A stretch of 64,000 nt of DNA, taken from contig NZ_KB907788.1 in assembly GCF_000382205.1 (NCBI RefSeq), positions 372,001-436,000 of the forward strand, written 5' to 3'. Below, piece after piece: positions 17,333-28,000 of this stretch. The stretch's first letter is position 1. Every line of letters starts with the position of its first letter. A model generated the notes under the pieces. The model saw only the letters and a program-made list of their open reading frames with translations. It did no database searches and was not told where the DNA came from. Origin of the DNA: Dyadobacter beijingensis DSM 21582. Lineage in GTDB: Bacteria; Bacteroidota; Bacteroidia; Cytophagales; Spirosomataceae. Both the position numbers and the translations under genes were made by a program.

Positions 17333-19038
17333 AATTCGTTTACACCGAAATAACCGTGGTATTCGCGGATCGCCAGCCTGAAATGCTGTGCTTTTACCGG
17401 GGTAATGCTTTTCTCCCAATTGCCCATTTGCGTGCCGCCGGCCACAGGTAGCCATTCCGTTCCTTTCAAATACAGCACCTCAAACTTCCGGATCTCCGAC
17501 CCGCCGTATTTCGACTCGCCCAGCTTAATGCGTCCGACCAGCTCCGGCTTGCCCAAATCCACTTCCAGCCAGCCCGAGGGCTCGTACAAAGCCATGATCT
17601 CAGGCGACTGGTAATGCAGGTTTTTACCATAATAGGAAGGAAAATCAACGTCCTTCCGGCGCCCGATCTTCCAGGCGGTGCGCGGATTGTCGTCGAACGC
17701 GGCGGAAGCATCGTGGTAAAACTGGCCTACCGCGCTGGAAGCAGAGGCCTTGTGCGCATATGCGAGTGACCCGCTCACGGGCAGCGGAACGGTTGGCGGA
17801 ATGGCGGCGGCCGGCTTATCGAGCGTGAGCACGGCAATAGTCGCTACCGGGTCGATTTGGCCGGCGGGGTAGGTAAGCGTGATGTTTTTGCTGTTTTGGG
17901 TAAACCGAACGGGCGTGCCGTTCAGCAACTTCGCGCCCGTGATTTTCGCTGGAACGGCGGGTAATGTCAGCGTCGTTTTGTCCGCATCCAGCAAATGCAC
18001 GAACACCTCTTTGCCGCGATAGGAACTTACATAATCGGTCGCCGGGGTGAAAACGCCGCCTTTTGTATTGTAAATGGCCTTCTCGTTGTGCACGGTCCAG
18101 TCGCCCATTTCGCGGGCCCTGGCGGCGAAATCGGCCGGGAACGCGCCGGTGCTGTCAGGCCCGATGTTGAACAGCAGGTTGCCGTTTCCGCCGACGCACC
18201 GCAGCAGCGTATGCACCGATTCTTTCAGGCTCCGCGGCTTGTCGCCGAACTTCCAGGCCCATTGATGGCCCATATTGGTGCAGGTTTCCCATGGCACCTT
18301 GCCGTAGCCCGCCACGAAGCCTTCGGGCGTCGCATAGTCGGCGTATTGGCCGATGTAGGCGTGCGATTCGTCGGGCGTGAACGGTTCGAGGCGGTTGTTA
18401 ATAATGATTTCGGGTTGAAGTTTCCTGGCCAGGTCGTACACTTTTTTCGGTTCCACCGGCGTGGGCCAGCCTTCGTAATCGATCCACAGCACGCTGATTT
18501 TGCCATAATTGCTCAGCAGCTCGCGCACCTGTTCGAGCACGCGCCCCGCAAAAATGCCGTTGCGCTGCGGGTCGCGGCAGTCGGGGTCTTTCCAGTCGGC
18601 CACCGAAAAATACCAGCCGATGGGCATACCGGCCTCGTGCGCGGCCTGCGCGAGCTCTTTGCACACATCCCGGCCAAACGGGGTGTGCATGATGTTGTAA
18701 GTATTGGTTTTAGTGTCGAAAAGCGAGAAGCCGTCGTGGTGCTTGGCCGTAAGCACCATGTACTTCATGCCCGAAGCCTTCGCCAGCGCCACCCATTCCC
18801 TGGCATTGAAACGGGTGGGGTTGAAGCCGAGGTACAGGGAGTCATATCTGGCTTTGCCGTACCCCTCCCGCGACCAGCTGATTTCCTTCCCGATGCGCGA
18901 TACCGGTCCCCAGTGAATGAACAGCCCCATTTTGGCGTCCTGCCACCATTGCAGGCGTTGCGTCCGGGGAATCTGGGTTTGGGAAAAAGCGCTGACGCCG
19001 GCGAGCGCCAGACACATTAGCAGTACTATTCTTTTCAC
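17308..19038 (-). CDS. GH29 alpha-L-fucosidase with C-terminal F5/8C-like domain
   Basis: A 576-residue exported enzyme (signal MKRIVLLMCLALAGVSAFS). The barrel holds typical GH29 motifs: WWQDAKMGLFIHWGP, MKYMVLTAKHHDGFSLFD, GWYFSVADW, and LWIDYEGWP containing the probable nucleophile Asp187. A beta domain follows, and the last about 140 residues resemble a discoidin (F5/8 type C) carbohydrate-binding domain. It removes alpha-L-fucose from glycans, most probably in the periplasm or at the surface. The start codon is GTG and overlaps the stop of the upstream gene (GTGA), suggesting translational coupling. The acid/base residue varies in this family and was not assigned. Confidence 0.93.
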   Translation of the reverse strand: MKRIVLLMCLALAGVSAFSQTQIPRTQRLQWWQDAKMGLFIHWGPVSRIGKEISWSREGYGKARYDSLYLGFNPTRFNAREWVALAKASGMKYMVLTAKHHDGFSLFDTKTNTYNIMHTPFGRDVCKELAQAAHEAGMPIGWYFSVADWKDPDCRDPQRNGIFAGRVLEQVRELLSNYGKISVLWIDYEGWPTPVEPKKVYDLARKLQPEIIINNRLEPFTPDESHAYIGQYADYATPEGFVAGYGKVPWETCTNMGHQWAWKFGDKPRSLKESVHTLLRCVGGNGNLLFNIGPDSTGAFPADFAARAREMGDWTVHNEKAIYNTKGGVFTPATDYVSSYRGKEVFVHLLDADKTTLTLPAVPAKITGAKLLNGTPVRFTQNSKNITLTYPAGQIDPVATIAVLTLDKPAAAIPPTVPLPVSGSLAYAHKASASSAVGQFYHDASAAFDDNPRTAWKIGRRKDVDFPSYYGKNLHYQSPEIMALYEPSGWLEVDLGKPELVGRIKLGESKYGGSEIRKFEVLYLKGTEWLPVAGGTQMGNWEKSITPVKAQHFRLAIREYHGYFGVNEFQLFPPAP

Positions 19039-19625
19039 AATGCCGAGCTAACGAGGCTGACGATACCGCCCAGCTGCTTCGAAGATGCCGCTGCCGCCAG
19101 TTTAGCCGCAGGGCCTTTCTTGTCGAGCCCGGCGACGGATTTCGCCGCTTCGCCCACGAGCCCGTTCAGTTTCGACTCATTGGAGCCGCCGAGGATCGAC
19201 GAGCCGGCCTTGATCAGCCCGAGGCTGCTCGTGAGGCTGGACGCGTTGCCCAGCAGGCCCGATTCACCTTTTCCGAGCAGGCCGCTGATACGGTTGGCGC
19301 CGATCAGCATTTTCACCGCACTTACGACTTTGCCCAGCGTGCCGCCCGACAGTTTGCCGGCAGATGCCAGCGGGATCATTGCTTTGAGGTCGCCCGCTTT
19401 GCCGAGGAGCTTGTCTTTCAGGCTGCCGTCGGAGCTTTTCGCTTCTTTTTCCAATGCCGAAACACTCTCGGTCAACGCGTCGGCAGAACCGGGTTTATCG
19501 CCTTTTTCTGTCAATGATACTGCCTTGTCGAGCAGGCCTTCGAGCGAAAGGCCCTGTGCGAAGGCGTTGGATGTTCCTGCGAAGAGGAGCATGATGGCTG
19601 CGAGCGAAAAGAGGAAACGTTTCAT
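19035..19625 (-). CDS. Exported low-complexity protein of unknown function, coupled to the fucosidase gene
   Basis: A 196-residue protein with a signal peptide (MKRFLFSLAAIMLLFAG...NAFA). The mature part is rich in Leu, Ser, Gly, Ala and Lys and has amphipathic helical repeats (SLKDKLLGKAGDLKAM, ISGLLGKGESGLLGNASSL). It has some of the character of DUF2780-type proteins, but this is not a firm match. The stop codon TGA overlaps the GTG start of the fucosidase gene, so the two are in one operon and expression is linked. No catalytic residue pattern is visible. Confidence 0.75.
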   Translation of the reverse strand: MKRFLFSLAAIMLLFAGTSNAFAQGLSLEGLLDKAVSLTEKGDKPGSADALTESVSALEKEAKSSDGSLKDKLLGKAGDLKAMIPLASAGKLSGGTLGKVVSAVKMLIGANRISGLLGKGESGLLGNASSLTSSLGLIKAGSSILGGSNESKLNGLVGEAAKSVAGLDKKGPAAKLAAAASSKQLGGIVSLVSSAL

Positions 19626-19787
19626 AGTGGTTTTAATATGGGTATGTGTTTAAACGGGCGGCAAAATAGCATTTATCCAGCTGATATTTTACCGAATAGT
19701 AATTCAAAACTTCCGCTTGGTAAGCAATGAGTATCTTTAATAGAACCGGGAACCTCCCGGTGGTACTCACACTCAGCTCAAACCAAT

Positions 19788-20498
19788 ATGAAAGCACCCC
19801 ATTATCTTTCAGCAGGTTTAAAAATGCTCATTGCGGCACTGTTCACGCTGGCACTTTCCTGTACCGATCACGACGTTCCCGCAAACCTGCCCGAATCGGC
19901 CTGCACGGCCATTGATGGCTCGCCGAGGCTGTATCCCTGCGAATTTTTAATCGAAAGCATCACCTTCCTCGCCAAAGACGGTACCGACCTGGCAACGGTG
20001 ACCGGCTCGATGCAAATGGCCAGCTTGTCGCGTTTTCAGGCGAAGGTGAATACCAACACGGGTAATGTCGTGGGTAGTATGGGCGCGGCGACCTACGATG
20101 TGCGCATCAGGGTGAAACGCATCGCCAGCCCTTCGTTTCCCGTCAATGTGGGTTACCTGGTCGGGTACACGCACAACGGCGCGGGCAAAGCCATCCTGCA
20201 TACCCCTAGCTTTCCCGGCGACACCTATGGAGAAAGGACAAAATTCGGCCCGCCCGTGACGCTCGACATGGCCATCGGCGAGACCCGCGACATTTTTGTA
20301 GAAAAAGTGTTTCCCTATTCCATTGCCGATTTCGGATCCGGCATCATCAAGCCGTCGGCGCTGTTTGCCGTGCTCAGCATTTTCATCGACAACGACGTAA
20401 CGACGCTGAACTTTAACCGCACCATACCGCCTTACAGTTACGTCGGCAGCGTGGTGGAAGCCTATTACGAGAAGCTGAACGTGCAGATTTCCAATTGA
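19788..20498 (+). CDS. Lipoprotein of unknown function
   Basis: A 236-residue protein with a lipoprotein signal: a hydrophobic stretch (MLIAALFTLALSC) ending in a lipobox Cys at residue 25, followed by Thr-Asp. The mature part is beta-rich and contains two further Cys residues (SACTAIDG and YPCEFLI). I do not recognise the family. It is convergent with the Nudix gene, with only one base between the two stop codons, so no separate terminator exists in that gap. It is probably anchored in the outer membrane. Confidence 0.75.
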   Translation: MKAPHYLSAGLKMLIAALFTLALSCTDHDVPANLPESACTAIDGSPRLYPCEFLIESITFLAKDGTDLATVTGSMQMASLSRFQAKVNTNTGNVVGSMGAATYDVRIRVKRIASPSFPVNVGYLVGYTHNGAGKAILHTPSFPGDTYGERTKFGPPVTLDMAIGETRDIFVEKVFPYSIADFGSGIIKPSALFAVLSIFIDNDVTTLNFNRTIPPYSYVGSVVEAYYEKLNVQISN

Positions 20499-20499
20499 T

Positions 20500-21135
20500 C
20501 TAATCGCAAATAACCGGTAGCGAAACATTCTCCGCAAACGGCAGCAGCTGGCTGATCTGTGAATAGGTCACCCGGTTCGCGGACAGGTCCAGGCCTTCCA
20601 GCCGATCGAACTTCACCCAGGCCACACCCGAGGTTTCATTCGTTTGTTCAAGGATTTCGCCGCCGGTTATCTTGCATAAAATGAAGAACTTATAAACATA
20701 CCAGGGTTCTTCCGGGTGATCGTGCTTGCGCTTGTCGAACACGGCCAGCAGCCGCACAGCTTCCGTGTGAAGGCCGGTTTCCTCCAAAGTTTCCTTCACC
20801 GCCACCTCGAACGGCGTGTAACCCACGTCCGCCCAGCCGCCGGGCAATGTCCAGCGGTCATTGTCTATTTTTTCCTGCACCATTAATATTTCGTCGGTAC
20901 CCCGGAAAATGACGGCGCGGATATCCACTTTGGGTGTCACATAGCCGATTTCGTGCGGGAACAGGCTGATAATCTGTTCCGCAGGCGCGTTGCTCATGTG
21001 GGCCATCAGTTCGAGGCTGATCTGACGGATTTCTTCGTAACGTTCGCGGTCGTACTCGCCGGGTTGGAATGCGAGGCCGGTTTGGGACAGGGCCAGGACG
21101 CGCTTGACGGCAGCCAGCCAGGGATTTGAGGACAT
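20500..21135 (-). CDS. Nudix hydrolase with N-terminal helical domain
   Basis: A 211-residue cytoplasmic protein started at 21135 (MSSNPWLAAVKRVLALSQTG), which begins exactly with the N-terminal helical domain seen in ADP-ribose pyrophosphatase-like Nudix proteins; starting at 21183 adds 16 unconserved residues. The Nudix box is WADVGYTPFEVAVKETLEET with the catalytic KETLEE core intact. The first Glu of the general consensus (GX5E) is Tyr here; this position is not a direct metal ligand. The enzyme probably hydrolyses ADP-ribose or another nucleoside diphosphate derivative. Confidence 0.88.
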   Translation of the reverse strand: MSSNPWLAAVKRVLALSQTGLAFQPGEYDRERYEEIRQISLELMAHMSNAPAEQIISLFPHEIGYVTPKVDIRAVIFRGTDEILMVQEKIDNDRWTLPGGWADVGYTPFEVAVKETLEETGLHTEAVRLLAVFDKRKHDHPEEPWYVYKFFILCKITGGEILEQTNETSGVAWVKFDRLEGLDLSANRVTYSQISQLLPFAENVSLPVICD

Positions 21136-21258
21136 GCGGGTAACAGGATATATAGTAAGCGGGAGCCGCGAAATGGTTGCCATTTCACCGGTCTCCCGCT
21201 GTAAGATAGCTGTCAGCCTTTAAACATCCGCCAGGACGGCCGACTTTTTCAATGCCCG

Positions 21259-24200
21259 CTATTTGGCAACGGCGAGCCTGAAAAGCACCTTCTCACCATT
21301 GGTGCGCACTATCTCTACTGTGTACGACCCGGGTTTGAGCCCGGAGACTTCCATAGCGCCGTTCCGAACGGGCTGCGTGCCGAGGTTCGTGCCCCACAGA
21401 TCGAGGATGCTGGCCGTGCGCACGTCGCCAGCCGGAATGCCTTTCAAATGCACGGTGGAAACGGCCGGGTTCGGATACAATGTAGGCGCTTCCGCACCGA
21501 AATCGAGGGTGACGATGCGGCTGTAAGCGAAGCTGCCTTCTTCACCATTTTCGGCGCGGTCGATCATTTTGAGGCGGTACATGTTCGTGCCGGCCATCGG
21601 GAGGGCGTCGGTGTAGGAATAGTCGGTTTTGACGGATTGCCCGCCCTGCGCCTGCACATAGCCCAACTGCTCCCATAGCCGGCCGTCGCGGCTCCGTTCT
21701 ACATTGAAATGCGAGCTGTTGAATTCCGAGCTGGTTTGCCATTGCAGGTAGGCCTGGTTTTCGCGTTTTCTGGCCTGAAAGGACACGAGCGTAACGGGTA
21801 GCGCCGATTCGGGCTGGCCGGTGACGAAGAAGCCGCTGAAACCTGTCACCGGAAAGGTTACAAGGTACATCGTCTGGTCTTCGCTTGGGGTCACCGTTAC
21901 GTTCGTGATCAGTTGCGTAGGCCCCGAGTAAGTGCCTGGGAAGCCGTACGGGCTGGTACCGTGGTATTGTACCACTTTCAGGTTGGCGGGTAAGGTGGCA
22001 TTGTTGGCGTTGCCGTATGCCTGGTTGTAAGTGTCGAAGTCCTGTTTGGAGAAATATAATGTCACTTTCGCCGGGCCGTCGGTGCCGGACGGAGAGATGT
22101 CGTAATGCCGTTTGACGAACACCTTGGTACCTTCCGATACCGTGTTGCCGGTAGCGAGGAACGTTTTTACCGTCACATTGCCCAGCGCGCCCGGCGTACC
22201 CGTAGGCTCGATGAGCCCGAAGGTTTTGCAATTGCTGGTAATGGCTGTCGCGCCTGCGTACACGGGTAGTGTTGCCTGCTCGCCGCTGGCGGGTAATGTG
22301 CCTGCGCCGGGAACGGATTGCATTTCATAAGCCCCCATATCGGTCTGGACATTGTAAATGCGGGCCTGGCTGGCCAGGTCGGTGGTGAGCACCGGCACGT
22401 CGGGCAGGGCATCGTTGCTGCCGCGGTTAATGGCCGGAGAGCATGGCAGGAGCGTCCAGTTGTCTGTGCCGGCGAACTGCGGGTTGGTGGTGCCGTCGAG
22501 GTTATGGTCGGCGTCGCTGGCATTCATGCCTTCCACCAGGCTGTATGTGATCGAATTGGCGTTTTCCTGGCTATTGATGCCGCTGCCGTTCCCGTAAACA
22601 ATGGTGTTACGGAGGATTAATGTGCCATACGTGCTGACGATCGCCCCCTGGAAAGCCTGGGAATTGCCTGTCACGGTACAGTTGAGCAGTGTCAGCGTCG
22701 AGCCGTCATTGTAAATAGCCCCGCCAAACTGGCCTGCCGAGTTACCGGCAAGCAGGCAGTTGATCAGCACGACGTTGGAGCCGTCCCTGTTCGCGATGGC
22801 GCCGCCGCTTCCGCCGCCGAAACTTGCGCTATTGCTCCGGAATAGTGTATTCACGATCATTGGTGAAGCACTTTCATTATAAATAGCGGCCCCATTTTCC
22901 CCATAATTATTCAAAAAGGCACAGTTGGCGATGGTAGGCGATGCGCTGACGTTCCGGATGGCCCCGCCATTGATCCCGAAGACGCCCGTAATGGTAAATC
23001 CGTCGAATACGTCGTCGCGCGTCAGGTCATTGTAAGAGTTGTCGATAAATGGTCCCACGTTGGACATCAGCACGGTTGCCGTTGCCGGGTCTCCGTGTGC
23101 GATGGGCAACGGGCGCTGGTCGAGCGCCGTTTCCGTTCCCAGGAAGCTGCCGTAGATTTTCACGCCGTGGATGAAGCTCAGCTGATTGCTGTTTTCGTAT
23201 TCCCCGCGGGCTACCCATATCTGATCCCCTTCGGACGCGAGATTGAGCGCGGCGCCGAGGCTGCCCAATGCATTCGCCCAGGTATCGCCGGAAGGGTCGG
23301 GCAGGGTGCTCGCTGCATTCACGTACCAGATCACGCTCGGTGTCACTTCATACGGCCCGAGGTCGATGGCCTGGCTGGTGAGGCGCCGGTTACCATCTAG
23401 TCCGATGGGCGTGTCGTCCGGGTTTTTGGGAAAAACCGAGATGTCCGTAGCGGGATTGCCCGCATTCGTGGCCGGGCTGCCTTTGCGTTGTACGAAATTG
23501 GACTCCGCCGGGTTTGTGAATTGCGGATCGCTGTCCAGGATGCTGGTGCCGGTGAAGCCACCCTGGATGATCGAATAGGAGGCTGCCGGTGTGCCCGCGC
23601 CGCCCACGCTGCTGACACCGCCCGGAGAGGCTGCGTCGGCATTGTTCCAGATAATGGTGTTTTCGATCACCGGCGACGAGCCTGCGAGGGCATAGATGGC
23701 GCCACCATTGCCTGCCGCAGCATTACCCCCCACTTCATTGGCAGAAAAAGTACAATTGCGGATGACGGGCGACGAGTTGTCGAGAAAAATCGCGCCGCCA
23801 CGTCCAGAACCGGTGCCCTTTGCCGAATTTCCGGCGAAAAGGCATTGGACGATCAGCGGGCTGGAATTGAGGAGGTAAATCGCGCCGCCCTTGCCTGCGC
23901 TGGCCGAAGGGTCGGTCGCATTCTCGCCGAATGTGCAGTTGGCGATCACGAGCGAAGAGCTGGTCGCATGCAAAGCCCCGCCCCGCCGTTCACCGCTGAC
24001 GGACTGGCCTGTGCCGCCCGTCACGAGGAAGCCATCCAGCCGGGTAGTAGGCCCCGCGCCGGAGACGGTGATCACGGCACCTCCCAGACCGGCCAGCACC
24101 GACGGGTTGGTGATCGACCTTTCGCGCAGCTCTTCTTCATAGCCTTCAAATCCGCCGTAATAGGCAACGCCGTCGGTGAGTGTAAAAGGCGTATTGGCAG

Positions 24201-24906
24201 CTTCGGGCTTGTACTCGCCGTTCACGACCCATACTTGCTTGATGTTAGGGTTCAATGCTGCGGCCCGGGTGGCGAAGTACATGCGTTTGAGCGGACTGTT
24301 CCAGCTGCTGCCGTCACCTGCGATGTTCACGCCGCCATCTACATACAAAATGCCGTTACCGTCGGGCTTCGCTTCGGCCGCCGGATCGTAGCTCGTGACC
24401 GACCCGTTGAGGGTGAAGTTATCGATCGCCGAATAGTTGTTGTTGGGCGTCGTGCTATTGGTCACCGCAATCCTGATCTGCATGGTATTCCGCAGTTTGG
24501 AAACGGTTTTGGTGCGGGTGATGGGTGTCATGCTCGTATTGGACGAGAATGACGCCCCGTAATTGACGCCGTCGACAAGGACCTGGAACGTTGCATTGTC
24601 AGACGAGAACCGGGAGAAAACGATGCTGGTCAGTTCCACCTGGTAGCCTTCCTTGATCGTGATCGTGAGCACATACACGTGGTTATGCGCCAGAAGTGCC
24701 ATCGCATTGTTGCCGTCGTAGCTGAAAGAATAGGGCTGGTCGCCGATGCCCGTCCATGCACTGGTCAGGTTGGCATTGATGGACGTCGGGTTATTGAAGT
24801 TGCTGTTAGGGAAAGTGTGGTTGTAAATCACCGCCGAACGGGCGATTGTAGCCAACAGCAGTGCGCAACACAGTGTGAAACAGGGTAGTAGTAGTTTTGT
24901 CTTCAT
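21259..24906 (-). CDS. T9SS-secreted parallel beta-helix protein
   Basis: A 1215-residue exported protein with a signal peptide (MKTKLLLPCFTLCCALLLATIARS). An N-terminal beta-sandwich (about 25-170) precedes a right-handed parallel beta-helix of about 700 residues with many turns such as GGAIYLLNSSPLIVQC, GGAIFLDNSSPVIRNC and GGAIYNDGSTLTLLNC, separated at about residue 525 by a second start-like segment (WYVNAASTLPD). After a beta domain come the shared ALPVTLVSFQARKRENQAYLQWQTSS-like module and a type A sorting tail (YPNPAVST). Beta-helices of this type are found in polysaccharide lyases and adhesins; no lyase catalytic motif was identified. It is divergent from the hybrid regulator at 25069, which may control it. 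Confidence 0.88.
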   Translation of the reverse strand: MKTKLLLPCFTLCCALLLATIARSAVIYNHTFPNSNFNNPTSINANLTSAWTGIGDQPYSFSYDGNNAMALLAHNHVYVLTITIKEGYQVELTSIVFSRFSSDNATFQVLVDGVNYGASFSSNTSMTPITRTKTVSKLRNTMQIRIAVTNSTTPNNNYSAIDNFTLNGSVTSYDPAAEAKPDGNGILYVDGGVNIAGDGSSWNSPLKRMYFATRAAALNPNIKQVWVVNGEYKPEAANTPFTLTDGVAYYGGFEGYEEELRERSITNPSVLAGLGGAVITVSGAGPTTRLDGFLVTGGTGQSVSGERRGGALHATSSSLVIANCTFGENATDPSASAGKGGAIYLLNSSPLIVQCLFAGNSAKGTGSGRGGAIFLDNSSPVIRNCTFSANEVGGNAAAGNGGAIYALAGSSPVIENTIIWNNADAASPGGVSSVGGAGTPAASYSIIQGGFTGTSILDSDPQFTNPAESNFVQRKGSPATNAGNPATDISVFPKNPDDTPIGLDGNRRLTSQAIDLGPYEVTPSVIWYVNAASTLPDPSGDTWANALGSLGAALNLASEGDQIWVARGEYENSNQLSFIHGVKIYGSFLGTETALDQRPLPIAHGDPATATVLMSNVGPFIDNSYNDLTRDDVFDGFTITGVFGINGGAIRNVSASPTIANCAFLNNYGENGAAIYNESASPMIVNTLFRSNSASFGGGSGGAIANRDGSNVVLINCLLAGNSAGQFGGAIYNDGSTLTLLNCTVTGNSQAFQGAIVSTYGTLILRNTIVYGNGSGINSQENANSITYSLVEGMNASDADHNLDGTTNPQFAGTDNWTLLPCSPAINRGSNDALPDVPVLTTDLASQARIYNVQTDMGAYEMQSVPGAGTLPASGEQATLPVYAGATAITSNCKTFGLIEPTGTPGALGNVTVKTFLATGNTVSEGTKVFVKRHYDISPSGTDGPAKVTLYFSKQDFDTYNQAYGNANNATLPANLKVVQYHGTSPYGFPGTYSGPTQLITNVTVTPSEDQTMYLVTFPVTGFSGFFVTGQPESALPVTLVSFQARKRENQAYLQWQTSSEFNSSHFNVERSRDGRLWEQLGYVQAQGGQSVKTDYSYTDALPMAGTNMYRLKMIDRAENGEEGSFAYSRIVTLDFGAEAPTLYPNPAVSTVHLKGIPAGDVRTASILDLWGTNLGTQPVRNGAMEVSGLKPGSYTVEIVRTNGEKVLFRLAVAK

Positions 24907-25068
24907 AGCTTTGGCCGGAATGGTGAGAATTCGGTTAAGGCCTGCAATATGAGCGGTACGGGGCGGGGAGGATTGTCAATTTTTAAGCAGAAACTATTCA
25001 AATTTCGTCACCGAAGACCGTTTTATCGTAAATTAGGCTTGAAACGTGCCCATTTGAAGAAATTCTAC

Positions 25069-28000
25069 ATGATCCGCCCGGTAACCCTGTATCTGCTGCA
25101 TTGGATGGCAGCCTGGTTGTGCGTGTTATCACCCGTCTTTGCGCAGGTGCCCGGCGAGCCGGTACCCGAAACGATCGCCGCCAAACAGGGATTACCGCAG
25201 GGCTTTGTACCGGCCATTTTGCAGGACAGGGAGGGGTTTATCTGGCTCGCCACCCGCGACGGCCTGTGCCGGTTCGACGGCCGCCATTTCAGGGTATTCC
25301 AACCGTCGGATTCGCAGGAAGTATCGTTGTCGTCGCTGGGCCTTGACAACCTGATGCCTGCGGAAAACGGGCAAATCTGGATCACGACCGACCAGGGACA
25401 GATCGACCTTTTCGATCCGCAGAAAGAGACGTTCTTCAACTTTTCAAAGCAGGCATTCTATCAGCAGCATTTCGGCCAACGCTTCCTCCGCAATATGCTG
25501 CCCGACCGCCGGAACAGGCTCTGGCTGATGTCGGACGGCAGCGGCCTCGCTTCCATTGATTTGAAAACCCAGAAAATAACGCAGTACGATGCCGCCGCGG
25601 AAGATTCGGCCGGCATCGGGCATGCGCATGTGCGGTTTGTGAGCGAAGACAGGGCAGGGAACATCTGGGCCGGTACCAACCGCGGGCTATTTGTGCTAAA
25701 AAATGGCGGCCGCCATTTTCTGAAATACCACTCGAATGCACCCGCGTTCGCGTCCGTCGCGCCGCAGGTAAGGGCGCTGCACGAGCTGAAAGACGGCCGC
25801 CTGCTGCTGCTCTCCGACAACGCAATGGCATTGCTGGAACCCGCCTCCGGGCAGTGCCGCAATTTCCCGCTGCCATTCGACACGAAGGCGCAGTACCGCC
25901 ACCCGATCGTGACCGACAGCAAGGGAAATGTCTATTTTTTCAGGATGAACACGCTCTACCGGTTCGGGGCCAACGACAGCCTCGCCCTGTTTTCGACCCA
26001 GGAGAATGTCGAATTCAAAAGCTTGCTGATCGACCGTTCCGACGTCCTTTGGGCAGGTACCAACGGCCAGGGCATCCGCAAATACAACCTCCGGGCAGGC
26101 TATTTTCAAACATTTGCCTATGCCAAAGGCTTCATTCCCGACCTGTTGCGGCATTTCCTGGACGTGCCGCAGGCGGCCATAGACCGGTTACCTGCCGACC
26201 TGTTTTCCTACAACTTCCGCTATGCCTTCGAAAGTCCGCGGAAAATTTGGTTCAGCGCGGGCAGGACGCCCCTGTATGAGCTCGATCTCGTTACCCGGAG
26301 CATTACACCGCTGCCGTTTCCGGTGGAGATCGAGGATATCAAACGCTCGGAGCTGGCTGTTAACCTCGCCAAAGACCCCGACGGCCGCATGTGGGCGATG
26401 TATGATAGTCTGCTGTTTTCCTACCGAAATGGCACGTGGACGCGCTTTCCGCACCCGGTGCGGCCGACGATCGAGTCGGGCATTCACCAGATCGTCGTGG
26501 ATCGGCAGTTCGTATGGGTGGCGACGACATTACGAGGGCTTTACCGCATGGATAAGGTTTCCGGAAAAATCACGCGGTTCGGTGCAGATGGGCGTCCGGG
26601 CGCACTGGCGGGCGATAAACTCTACTGCCTTTTCGCCGATCCGATGGACGATAACCTGCTCTGGGTAGGGACTTTCGGCAGCGGCCTCTGCCGGTTCGAC
26701 AGGCGAACGGGGCTGAGCAAGCAGCTTTCGAAACAAAACGGCCTGCCCAACAATGTGATCTACGCCGCCATTCCCGACCGCGTGGGAAATGTGTGGGTGG
26801 CCACCAACCAGGGGCTGTCGCAGGTAAACCGCCAGACCCTTCGCACGCGTACCTACACCCGCGAGGACGGCCTGATGGCCGACGAGTTCAACCGGTTTCA
26901 TGTGCTCGCGCTGCCCGATGGACGGATGTTCCTGGGTGGAATGGAGGGCATTACCGCTTTCGATTCGCGGCAGTCGAACGCGGACACCTACCGGCCGCCG
27001 GTGCATATTACCGGCATTGCGATCAACAACGAGCCGCTGACACCCCGGACGGCGGCAGGCGAAGCACCGATTGCCGCCATTCAAAACCTCGATCTGGCAT
27101 ATTGGCAAAACTTCCTGACGATCGATTTCGCGGCGATGCAATACAACCGCAGCGACCAGATCCTGTACCGATACCAGCTCGAAGGGGTGGATGCGCAATG
27201 GATCGAAACGGAAACGCCGGCGACGAAATACACCGACCTGCGGCCGGGAAGCTATATTTTACGGCTCAATGCGTCCAATACGATGGGGGTATGGAGCCCG
27301 GACGTGCGGACGCTGCATATCCGCATCCACCCGCCCTGGTGGCGAACCTGGTGGGCGTGCACCCTCTACGCACTGGCCTTTGCGGGAGGGGTTTTCGGGC
27401 TGGTGAATGTGTATGTCAGAACGCGGGAGGCGCGGCAGCTGCGGGAGCTGGACCGGATGAAAACACAGTTTTTTTCCAACATTACCCACGAATTCAGGAC
27501 ACCGCTGACGCTGATCCTCGGCCCCGCCGGGCAAATGCTGGAAGAACCCCGGCCCGAAAAGGACGATAGGCGGCTGTCGCTCATCCAGCGCAATGCGCGC
27601 CAGCTGCTGGGACTGATCAACCAGCTGCTCGACCTTTCGAAGCTCGAAGCCGGGACGGCCCGCGTGGATGCCGCCTGGGGTGATACGGGCGGTTTTGTGT
27701 TCGACCTGGTCCAGCCTTTCCAGCTGGCGGCGGAGGCACGGAATATCCGGCTGGTTTTTGATAATAATTTGAAAAACAATTACTTCTGGTTTGATCACGA
27801 GAAGCTGGAAAGGATCTTGAACAACCTGCTGTCGAATGCGGTCAAGTTTGCTAACGAGGGTGGGAGAATAGCCGTGCAGCTGAACGCGAATGAGCCGGGC
27901 GGCATCGAAATCGTCGTGGCGAACACCGGTACCCGCATTCCCGCTGCACAGCTGCCGCATATTTTCGACCGCTTTTACCAGGCGGGGCAATCGACCGGTT

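Noticed and set aside
20500..21135. Inactive Nudix enzyme because of Tyr in place of the first box Glu
   Set aside because: The catalytic KETLEE core is intact, and that first Glu is not a direct metal ligand.
24949..25068. 40-residue extension of the hybrid regulator
   Set aside because: It is Lys/Arg rich, precedes a good signal anchor and falls in the divergent promoter interval.
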